The position numbers and the translations under genes are program-made. The notes under the pieces were generated by a model that saw nothing but the letters and a program-made list of their open reading frames with translations, ran no database searches and had not been told where the DNA came from. Source: Actinoplanes sandaracinus (GTDB taxonomy: Bacteria > Actinomycetota > Actinomycetes > Mycobacteriales > Micromonosporaceae). From it: a DNA stretch of 64,000 bases. The DNA lies in assembly GCF_030009775.1 (NCBI RefSeq), contig NZ_JASCTH010000021.1:1-64000 (forward strand), given 5' to 3'. Position 1 is the stretch's first letter, and the number at the start of each line of letters is the position of its first letter. This document shows, piece by piece, positions 9,145-15,851 of the stretch.

Positions 9145-10283
9145 CGGCGATCGCCGATCAGACCGGAACTGCCGTTGCCGCCGCCCTGCGCACCATCGAC
9201 GCCAACATCGCCGAGTTCGGCGACAGCTATCCCGACGACACCACCGAGAACGGCCGGTACCGGCCCCGTCCCGGTGGAAACGTCGGCTGGACCACCAGTT
9301 TCTGGCCGGGGATGTTGTGGCTCGCGCACGACCTGACGGGGGAGGAGATCTACCGGGAGGCGGCCGTCGCGCATGTGCGCTCGTTCGTCCACCGGATGGA
9401 CGAGGGCATTGATCTCGACACCCACGACCTCGGGTTCCTCTACACGCTGTCGTGTGTGAACGCGTGGCGGCGCGAGGGCGACCCGGAGGCGAAACGGGCC
9501 GCGCTGGCCGCCGCCGACCACCTGCTCACCCGGGTACTGCCGTCGGCCGGGATCATCCAGGCCTGGGGTGCGCTCGCCGATCCGCGGCAGCGCGGCCGCA
9601 CCATCGTGGACAGTTTGATGAACACGCCGCTGCTGTTCTGGGCGAGCCGGACCACCGGGGATCCGCGGTACGCGGCGGCCGCCCGCCGGCACACCGCTCA
9701 GCTGCGCGACCACATCCTGCGGCCGGACGACACCACCTATCACACGTTCTACTGGGATCCGGTGACCGGCGAGCCGCTGCGCGGAGAGACCGAGCAGGGC
9801 AGCGCGGACGACTCGTGCTGGGCGCGCGGGCAGGCGTGGGGCATCTACGGATTCACCCTCAACCACCGGTACACCGGGGATCCGACCCTGCTGGACGCGG
9901 CGGTGCGATGCGCCGACTACTTCCTCGCCCACCTTCCCGAGGACCAGATCGCGCACTGGGATCTGATCTTCGCCCGGTCACCGGGAAGCGCTGAGGAGCG
10001 GGACAGCTCGGCGGCGGCGATCGCGGTCAACGGGCTGCTCGAGCTGGCCGCCGCCGCGCCGGCCCGGGAGGACGCCTACCGGTCGGCCGCCTACCGGATC
10101 CTGCAGTCGCTTCAGGACGGTTACGCGACCGGCGGAAAGCCGGACTCCAACGCTCTGTTGCTGCACGGCGTCTACGACAAACCCAAAGGCGTCGGGGTCG
10201 ACGAGGGAACGCTCTGGGGGGACTACTTCTATCTGGAGGCCCTCGCCCGCGTGACCCGTCCCGGCTGGACCCACCCCTGGTAA
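9141..10283 (+). CDS. GH88 unsaturated glucuronyl hydrolase
   Basis: A 380-residue alpha/alpha-barrel enzyme of glycoside hydrolase family 88. It hydrates the double bond of the 4,5-unsaturated uronic acid that lyases leave at the non-reducing end, releasing an unstable uronate that opens to a keto acid. The two catalytic aspartates are recognisable: Asp96 in THDLGF and Asp157 in VDSLMN. Their spacing of 61 residues equals that of Asp88/Asp149 in the Bacillus enzyme. There is no signal peptide, so it is cytoplasmic. It acts after the heparinase-type lyase and before the isomerase encoded next. Confidence 0.9.
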   Translation: MTAIADQTGTAVAAALRTIDANIAEFGDSYPDDTTENGRYRPRPGGNVGWTTSFWPGMLWLAHDLTGEEIYREAAVAHVRSFVHRMDEGIDLDTHDLGFLYTLSCVNAWRREGDPEAKRAALAAADHLLTRVLPSAGIIQAWGALADPRQRGRTIVDSLMNTPLLFWASRTTGDPRYAAAARRHTAQLRDHILRPDDTTYHTFYWDPVTGEPLRGETEQGSADDSCWARGQAWGIYGFTLNHRYTGDPTLLDAAVRCADYFLAHLPEDQIAHWDLIFARSPGSAEERDSSAAAIAVNGLLELAAAAPAREDAYRSAAYRILQSLQDGYATGGKPDSNALLLHGVYDKPKGVGVDEGTLWGDYFYLEALARVTRPGWTHPW

Positions 10284-10294
10284 GGAGACTCCCC

Positions 10295-11119
10295 ATGGAT
10301 TACCGGTACCACTGCTACATTCCCGCCGCGGAAGGCCTCAACGCGCTGCCGTTCAACCCGTGCTCGCTGCTCGACTTCCAGCTTCTCGTGCTGGAGGCCG
10401 GGCAGACCTGGTCGGGATCGTCGGGGGATCGGGAGATCCTGGCCGTGGTCCTCGGCGGGGTCGCGAACTTCTCCGTCGGAGGGGAGAAGTTCGCCGGCGT
10501 CGGCGGACGTGCCGACGTGTTCTCCGGCAAACCGCACTCGGTCTACATCCCGATCAACACGGACTTCTCGATCGAGGCGGTCGGCGCGGTGGAGATCGCG
10601 CTGCCCAGCGCACCGAGCGATCTGGTGACCGCGCCCTACGTGATCGCGCCCGACCAGGTCGCCGAGGGGCGATGGGGCGCGGCCAACTTCGGGCGCGGCT
10701 ACCACCAGATCCTGACCGAGATCGCCCAGCCTTCCCTGCCGGCGCGGCGGCTCATCGTGGGAGAGACGTTCACGCCGTCGGGCAACTGGAGCACCTACCC
10801 ACCCCACCGGCACAAGAACGACAACCTCCCTCTGGAGGCCGCGCACGAGGAGATGTACTACTTCCGCGTCGCCCCGGCGGGCGGCTTCGGGATCTGCCGC
10901 CTCTACACCGATGAGGGCTACGAGGAGAACTTCACCGTCCGCGACCACGGCGTCCACATGATGCCCGAGGGGTACCACACGGTGGTCAGCGCGCCCGGCT
11001 ACACCACCTATTACCTGTGGTTCCTCGCCGGGACACAGCGCACCCAGGGCGCACACGAGGACACCGCCCTCAGCTGGGTCGGCCAGACCGTGCCCACGCT
11101 GCGCGACCTGGGCCTCTGA
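10295..11119 (+). CDS. IolB/KduI-family uronate isomerase
   Basis: A 274-residue bicupin protein. The sequence follows IolB (5-deoxyglucuronate isomerase), for example GETFTPSGNWSTYPPHRH, then EEMYYFRV and GVHMMPEGYHTVVSAPGY; the His and Glu residues in these blocks would bind the metal. In this operon, between GH88 and KduD, the more likely job is the KduI reaction, 5-keto-4-deoxyuronate to 2,5-diketo-3-deoxygluconate, because no other inositol catabolism gene is present. ATG 10295 follows AAGGAG. Confidence 0.78.
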   Translation: MDYRYHCYIPAAEGLNALPFNPCSLLDFQLLVLEAGQTWSGSSGDREILAVVLGGVANFSVGGEKFAGVGGRADVFSGKPHSVYIPINTDFSIEAVGAVEIALPSAPSDLVTAPYVIAPDQVAEGRWGAANFGRGYHQILTEIAQPSLPARRLIVGETFTPSGNWSTYPPHRHKNDNLPLEAAHEEMYYFRVAPAGGFGICRLYTDEGYEENFTVRDHGVHMMPEGYHTVVSAPGYTTYYLWFLAGTQRTQGAHEDTALSWVGQTVPTLRDLGL

Positions 11120-11877
11120 TGATCCTGGACGGTCACCCGCCGGACGGGTCCCCGGCGGTCCTGGACGGTCCCCGCCCGGCCGGGTCCCCGGCGATCCTGG
11201 ACAGCTTCCGGCTGGACGGCAAGGTCGCGCTGGTCACCGGCGGCAACCGCGGCCTGGGTCGGGCGTGCGCGAACGCCCTGGCCGAGGCCGGCGCGTCGGT
11301 CATCGCCACCGGCAGCAAGGAACTCGACCTGGCCATCGCCGACCTGCACGCCTACGTGTCCGGGTTGGATCAGATCGACATCCTCGTCAACAACGCCGGG
11401 ATCATCCGGCGCGCCGCCGCCGCCGAGGTGACCGCCGGCGACTGGCACGACGTGCTCACCGTCAACCTCGACGCCGCCTTCCACCTCTGCCAGGCAGCCG
11501 GCCGCCGGATGCTCGCCCAGGGCCACGGAAAGATCATCAACATCGCGTCGATGCTCTCCTTCCAGGGCGGCGTCCGGGTTCCCGCCTACACCGCCAGCAA
11601 ACACGCGATCCTGGGCCTGACCAGGGCGCTCGCCAACGAGTGGGCCTCGCGCGGGGTCAACGTCAACGCGATCGCCCCCGGGTACATGGCCACCGACAAC
11701 ACCGCGGCCCTGCGCGCCGACCCGGCCCGCAACACGGCCATCCTGGACCGGATCCCGGCCGCGCGCTGGGGCGAGGCCGACGACCTCAAGGGCGCGGTCG
11801 TCTTCCTCGCCTCCGACGCCGCCCGGTACGTCCACGGCGCGGTCCTCCCGGTCGACGGAGGCTGGCTGGCTCGCTGA
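11119..11877 (+). CDS. kduD: 2-dehydro-3-deoxy-D-gluconate 5-dehydrogenase (KduD)
   Basis: A 252-residue short-chain dehydrogenase very close in pattern to KduD. It has the NAD-binding motif TGGNRGLG, NNAG, catalytic Ser in INIASMLSFQGG, YTASK, then VNAIAPGYMATDNT and the terminal VDGGWLAR. It reduces 2,5-diketo-3-deoxygluconate to 2-keto-3-deoxygluconate. The start overlaps the isomerase stop (ATGA). The N-terminus is odd: the normal opening MIL-x-x-F-x-L-x-G-K is preceded by two extra 12-residue copies of the same segment. No KDG kinase or aldolase is in the window. Confidence 0.9.
   Translation: MILDGHPPDGSPAVLDGPRPAGSPAILDSFRLDGKVALVTGGNRGLGRACANALAEAGASVIATGSKELDLAIADLHAYVSGLDQIDILVNNAGIIRRAAAAEVTAGDWHDVLTVNLDAAFHLCQAAGRRMLAQGHGKIINIASMLSFQGGVRVPAYTASKHAILGLTRALANEWASRGVNVNAIAPGYMATDNTAALRADPARNTAILDRIPAARWGEADDLKGAVVFLASDAARYVHGAVLPVDGGWLAR
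11122..11193 (+). repeat. in-frame tandem duplication at the 5' end of kduD
   Basis: Two 36-bp copies (11122-11157 and 11158-11193) precede a third, diverged copy beginning at 11194. They encode ILDGHPPDGSPA, VLDGPRPAGSPA and then ILDSFRLDGK. The third copy corresponds to the normal KduD start, so the first two look like an in-frame duplication of the gene's own opening codons. Confidence 0.75.
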
Positions 11878-12066
11878 CATTCACCGGTACGCCGTGGGCC
11901 GTCCCCGGCCGCAACCACATCTCCCGTGGCCACCGCGCGACGTGGACCGGGGCCCGGCCCGCGGCGCGACCGCCGGGCTGCTGCCCGCTCCCGGCCGGAC
12001 CGTCCGTCGGGTCTTCGGGCCGCCGGCGTGCCGAAAATGTCGGTGGGTCCTGGCATCATGCCCGGC

Positions 12067-12546
12067 ATGGAGATCCTGCCGGGTGAGGGCGTGGCGTTGG
12101 CGAGAGTGGGCGAGAGCCGTGACGTGGTGGAGAGCCGGGTCGGCCCACCGGTCCATCCGGGCCGGCAGGACAGGGCGGTCTACGCGACCAGTCCGATGCT
12201 GGTGATCTCCTATTTCGAGGACGAGGTCGAGCTCGTCGAGATGGGCTACAGCGGCGATGGCGGCGAGGAGGTGTTCTTCGACGGCGTCCAGTTGACGTAT
12301 CGGATCATGAGTGACGTCGTCGCCGATCTGGAAGCGCGAGGCCACCGGGCAGTGCCGAGCGACATCGGGTTCTCCTTCCGGCCCGGCTTCTCGATCTTCT
12401 CGATGGGCTCGCAGAGCGCACGCGATCTCGATCCTCAGGCCGCCGATGACGCGAGTGTCGTCGAGGGCGTGTCGGTCGCCCCGGCGGAGTATTTCCTGGA
12501 GCTGCTGGACGATGACGATGACGATGACGGGAAGCCGGGGGAGTGA
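12067..12546 (+). CDS. hypothetical protein with poly-aspartate tail
   Basis: A 159-residue protein of no family I can name. It opens MEILPGEGVALARVGESRD, a pattern found in small globular hypothetical proteins of the type 'G-x-G-V...G-x-x-R-x-x-V'. A central beta-rich part follows (MLVISYFEDEVELVEMGY), and then a run of seven Asp encoded by alternating GAC/GAT codons. ATG 12067 is preferred over ATG 12058 only by spacing. It stands alone after the uronate operon. An immunity-type protein is one possibility, with nothing decisive. Confidence 0.6.
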   Translation: MEILPGEGVALARVGESRDVVESRVGPPVHPGRQDRAVYATSPMLVISYFEDEVELVEMGYSGDGGEEVFFDGVQLTYRIMSDVVADLEARGHRAVPSDIGFSFRPGFSIFSMGSQSARDLDPQAADDASVVEGVSVAPAEYFLELLDDDDDDDGKPGE

Positions 12547-12599
12547 GTGCCTGTCTCGCTACTTCAAGATCAGATTAGGGCCGGTTCTGCGCTCGCGGC

Positions 12600-12967
12600 A
12601 TGAGCGGTGCAAAGCGGGGTGCCCAGGGCTGGCTGTCGCTGGTCCCGCAGCCGACCGGTGCGGGCCGGGACTCGGCACCGAATCCGGTGCGGCGGTGTCC
12701 GCTCTGTGGTGAGAGGTTGCCGGTGGCCGCCCGGAGGTCGATGGTGTTCTGCTCGCCTGCGTGCCGGGCGCGGCATTGCCGCACAGTTCGGCGGAACCGG
12801 GCCCGGATCGCTGTGGTGAGGCAGGGCCGTCGGGTGGTGTGTCCGCAGTGCGGAGTCGAGTGGGTTGCGGGTTTGAGCGCAGAGAGTCCGCAGTGTTCTG
12901 TACGCCGGCCTGTCGAACGCGGGCGCGGCGGGCGCGGTCGCCCGTTTCCGGCCGGTCGAACGGTTGA
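12600..12967 (+). pseudogene. frameshifted double zinc-ribbon protein
   Basis: The first frame gives a Cys motif, CPLCGER, then FCSPACRARHCR, and begins a second unit at CPQCGVEW. The partner of that second unit, FCTPACRTRARRAR, is found only in the frame two bases over, ending in a stop at 12965-12967. The intact ancestor would have two tandem treble-clef zinc ribbons. The frame break lies near 12875-12895. Such small proteins are frequent near mobile DNA in actinobacteria. It could be a sequencing indel, but the surrounding region is rich in decayed genes. Confidence 0.6.
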
Positions 12968-13081
12968 CCCCTGTCGAGGGACTGTGACCTTGCTGGCCTG
13001 CGTTTCAGCCTGGAAGACATCGACTGTGGTTTCTGGCGGTGGATCAGCTACCGCCCCCGTGGGCGGCTGGTGGTGACGCAG

Positions 13082-13228
13082 ATGTCGGAGAAGATCGGCA
13101 GTGTGACGAGGGATCGTTACGACGCGATCGTGGTCGAGGTCCGGGCGTTGGTCCAGCAGCGCAACCGCATTCAGTTCATGATCGGCGACCGGGCGCTGGA
13201 GGTCTTTACCGACCGCCGGAGCCGGTGA
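13082..13228 (+). CDS. short helical protein, probably a remnant
   Basis: A 48-residue frame, MSEKIGSVTRDRYDAIVVEV and onward, with a charged amphipathic helix and then IQFMIGDRALEVF. It has good codon use for the region but no strong ribosome-binding site. The pattern resembles the N-terminal part of longer actinobacterial DNA-associated proteins, so it may be a truncated gene. The stretch 13229-13440 just downstream is unusually AT-rich and carries no other gene that I can support. Confidence 0.4.
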   Translation: MSEKIGSVTRDRYDAIVVEVRALVQQRNRIQFMIGDRALEVFTDRRSR

Positions 13229-13516
13229 ACCGAATCTGACCTGCGGCGATACATAAATTACATGTCCACGACGGCGCTCGGAGTTACGGACAACGCCTCC
13301 GGCCGGCGGCCCCGCGGTTCCCGGATCAAGATTTCAATTTGCTTTTGTGGCGAATGTTAATAGCTGTGGTCGCTTCCGGACGCCAATGTAAGAAAGGTGT
13401 AAGGGAATGATTCGGGTGATGTTCGCCCGCGGCCAGAAATGATGTCTCCCATCGAATCCTCGAAGTCGCCCGGTTATGGTCGGATCACCTCAATCGATCT
13501 ACGTGGGAGATGGAAG

Positions 13517-13930
13517 ATGCGTAAATCCGCCCTGTCCGCCGCCGTCACGGTCATCGCTGCGACGATCGCGGGAGCCGCGGCTCCCGCGAGGGCTGCCACC
13601 GCAGAGCACTCCAAGATCAAGCTGGAGGCCGGTGCCGGTAACCACCTCAACACCGGATCGGTCATCTACAAGCCCGTCGGGGCACCGAACGCCTTGAAGA
13701 TCCTGACGGTCCGGGCCACCGGCGCTCAGGACGACTGTGCCTGGATCGAGTGGAACGAGCCGGGCTTCGGCTGGAGGCGTCTCACCAGCGAGCCCTCGTG
13801 CGGGGGCACCACCGTGGTGGAGACCACCGACCGGGTCATCTCGGCCAACGACGGATACCAGATCAAGGTGCGGCTGGTCGCCTACCACGGTTCGGAACTG
13901 GCACACAAGGACGTCGAGAACCTTGGCTGA
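13517..13930 (+). CDS. small secreted protein
   Basis: A 137-residue protein with a clear Sec signal peptide (MRKSALSAAVTVIAATIAG, cleavage near APARA-ATA). The mature part of about 105 residues is beta-rich and has two cysteines (DDCAWIEW and EPSCGG) that could form a disulfide. GGGAGA lies 7 nt before ATG 13517. No enzyme motif is visible and I do not recognise the family. Confidence 0.7.
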   Translation: MRKSALSAAVTVIAATIAGAAAPARAATAEHSKIKLEAGAGNHLNTGSVIYKPVGAPNALKILTVRATGAQDDCAWIEWNEPGFGWRRLTSEPSCGGTTVVETTDRVISANDGYQIKVRLVAYHGSELAHKDVENLG

Positions 13931-13984
13931 ACCTGTCCACCCGGTGCTGAACGGGACCGGATGCGCAGGGTGGATCGCGGGTTG

Positions 13985-14262
13985 AGTGCGCCCAGCCAGC
14001 TGCCGGCGTAGCGACCCCATCTCGATGTGACCGTGGTTGAGCGCGTCGTACAGCGCGCCATGCCCGCGGCGGTGCTCCGGTGCCAGCGACAGCCGACCAG
14101 GGTCTTGACTGGCCCGTCGGTGCACAACACCGCCTCCGCCGCCTCGAACAACGCCTCCGCCCGCGCGTTCAGGCACCGGTAGAACTGCTCGCGGAATCCC
14201 GCCAGCACATCGATAGCTCTTGCCCGTCCGTCATGACGGCGACAACGAGTATCGATAGTCAC
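13985..14262 (-). pseudogene. N-terminal fragment of an NF041680-type transposase
   Basis: The minus strand encodes DVLAGFREQFYRCLNARAEA and CTDGPVKTLV in one frame, then LAPEHRRGHGALYDALNHG in another. Both match the start of a transposase family common in actinobacteria. A one- or two-base loss near 14090 separates the frames, and the sequence ends after the first ninety or so residues. No DDE catalytic region remains, so it is inactive. Confidence 0.7.
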
Positions 14263-14382
14263 CGGATGTGGATGCGTAGGTTCATCGCGAAGCCATAGAC
14301 AGGTCTATCTACTGTGACTCTGGCGCATCGCGACTCGGTCGAGTCGCGCGCTGGGCAGGGACCAATCGGCGGGAGGGTAGCT

Positions 14383-14694
14383 GTGGAGTTCGACCAAGTG
14401 TTCTGGTACGTCTTCCTGCTCCTGTTGTTCTTCGGCGGAAGTCTTGGCGGGTTCGTCCAGCACCTTCAGTCGCGCCGGCACAAGTTCAAGTTGAACATGG
14501 CCAAGGAGAAAACAAGGTTGGCGCAGGCGCAAGCGAAGCTGGCGGAGGAGCAGAACCGGCAAACCGCGCTGGAGGTGAGGAAAGCAGAGCTGGAGATCGA
14601 ACGCTACGACCGGCGGGTCTCCGGCAGGCTGCCTGTTCCACGGCTTCCCAGCACTGCCGAGAATGAGGTAAAGGATGCAGGCGAGACGCTGTAG
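14383..14694 (+). CDS. small single-pass membrane protein with coiled coil
   Basis: A 103-residue protein. Residues about 5-27 form one membrane helix (FWYVFLLLLFFGGSLGGFV). Residues about 38-80 are a charged heptad-rich coiled coil (KEKTRLAQAQAKLAEEQNRQ onward). GTG 14383 follows a strong GGGAGGG site. This layout suits a membrane-anchored scaffold or a small accessory protein; no named family. Confidence 0.65.
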   Translation: MEFDQVFWYVFLLLLFFGGSLGGFVQHLQSRRHKFKLNMAKEKTRLAQAQAKLAEEQNRQTALEVRKAELEIERYDRRVSGRLPVPRLPSTAENEVKDAGETL

Positions 14695-14807
14695 CGCCTA
14701 CCGTAAGCGGACGCCGAGCGAATTCTATCGCTCCACCCTTGTGGATCAGCCGCAAGCCTCGGCGAGCTGATCCGGGTGTCAGGGTTACTGAGCTTTTGGG
14801 GTCAGGG

Positions 14808-15232
14808 TGGCGCCAATCCGCTGGTGGCGAGGAAGAGGAAGGCGAGGGTGGGCCGGTACTGCATCCGCTTGAGTCGGTTCTTCGGCCTGAAGGACGTCGT
14901 CGATGCCGCCGGGCGCGAGGTTGGCCATGCCGCGTTTGAGTATGGACTGCATGTTCTCGACGGGGTTGAGTTCGGGGGGCGTAGCCGGGGATCCGGTAGA
15001 CGCGCAGCCAGGGCCGCGCGGTGATGAGGGCGCGCATCTAGGCTGACTTGGGCGCGGGCAGGCCGTCCCAGAGTGGGACGCTCGGTGCGCCGAGGTGCTG
15101 GTAGGCGGCGTCGAGCAGCTCAGCGAAGTGGGTTTCGCCGAAGCGTTTCGGCTCACCCTTACGTCCTCGGTGGACCATGGTGCGGTAGATGACGCGCGGC
15201 TGGTGTCCGGCGCGGTAGGCGACGATTCCGGT
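14808..15232 (-). pseudogene. degenerate IS630-family transposase
   Basis: Reading right to left, the minus strand gives GETHFAELLDAAYQHLGAP, LWDGLP, an in-frame TAG, RALITARPWLRVYRIPGYAP, then after a frame change ELNPVENMQSILKRGMANLA, and after another MQYRPTLAFLFLATSG. These are the middle and C-terminal blocks of an IS630/Tc1-type DDE transposase (the ELNPVE block carries the last catalytic Glu). At least one stop and two frameshifts disable it, and the N-terminal third is missing. Confidence 0.8.
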
Positions 15233-15724
15233 TCAGGCCTGGGTCCCGGCTTCGGCGGGCGCTTGCCCGGCCCGGGGCCGGGCCGCCCGGATCACCGCGC
15301 CGGCCAGTCCGAAGGAGATGATCGCGCCGGTGGCCAGGCCCAGCGGCTCGTGCAGGAACCACTGGGGGATGTCGCGTTGCGGCACGGCCACGGCTCCGGC
15401 CAGTGCGCCGAGCAGCCCGAGGTAGGAGCCGGTCATGAACCGCCGGTGCACCTCGATCCGGTGGGTCATGGCGGCCCACAGCGCGATGGACAGGGTGACG
15501 AACGTGACGATCGACAGGCCGTGGATCCAGCTGAACCGGCCGGGCCTGATCTCCCGGATGGCGAAGGAGCTGAGGATCGTCCAGTACATAGCGGCGACCC
15601 AGACCCGGCCCGTCCATCGGTGCGCCCGGTCCCCGCGGGTTCGCCGGAGCAGGTTGTAGGCCCCGAGAACCAGAGCGATGGTGGCGCCACTCGCGTGCAA
15701 CACGATAACGACGTTATTCGCCAT
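15233..15724 (-). CDS. DUF2306 membrane protein
   Basis: A 163-residue protein with four hydrophobic helices and the DUF2306 pattern LHASGATIALVLGAYNLL, RAHRWTGRVWV and MTHRIEVHRRFMTGSYLG, whose histidines sit near membrane faces. The function of the family is unknown. ATG 15724 lies inside a palindrome that is part of a pair of operator-like repeats, and no ribosome-binding site is visible, so the message may be leaderless. Its 3' end abuts the IS630 relic. Confidence 0.75.
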   Translation of the reverse strand: MANNVVIVLHASGATIALVLGAYNLLRRTRGDRAHRWTGRVWVAAMYWTILSSFAIREIRPGRFSWIHGLSIVTFVTLSIALWAAMTHRIEVHRRFMTGSYLGLLGALAGAVAVPQRDIPQWFLHEPLGLATGAIISFGLAGAVIRAARPRAGQAPAEAGTQA

Positions 15725-15735
15725 AACGCTGTTAT
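15705..15735. promoter_or_regulatory. paired ATAAC-N3-GTTAT operators over the DUF2306 start
   Basis: Two copies of ATAAC-N3-GTTAT occur at 15705-15717 and 15723-15735, 18 bp apart. The second contains the DUF2306 start codon. Repressor binding here would block transcription or sit just downstream of it. The cognate regulator is not obvious in the window; the TetR gene at 18306-18920 has different boxes at its own promoter. Confidence 0.55.
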
Positions 15736-15798
15736 AGCCCCGTGTGTGCCGCACGTCAACGGGATTGACGCCGGCTCGCGCCCGCGCGGCGTACCCAG

Positions 15799-15841
15799 AA
15801 AAATGCCTCGCTGCCGGGTGTGACGAGCCGGCAGCGAGGCA
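15799..15841 (-). terminator. rho-independent terminator of the MMPL operon
   Basis: A perfect 14-bp stem pairs 15804-15817 with 15828-15841 around a 10-nt loop. Read on the minus strand, it is followed by five T residues. It lies just past the MMPL stop at 15852, the classic intrinsic terminator arrangement. Confidence 0.85.
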
Positions 15842-15851
15842 GTGAGGGGGG

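Noticed and set aside
13499..14176. 225-residue minus-strand frame over the small secreted protein gene
   Set aside because: Only its first part matches a transposase. The rest is antisense to a gene with a signal peptide and a good ribosome-binding site.
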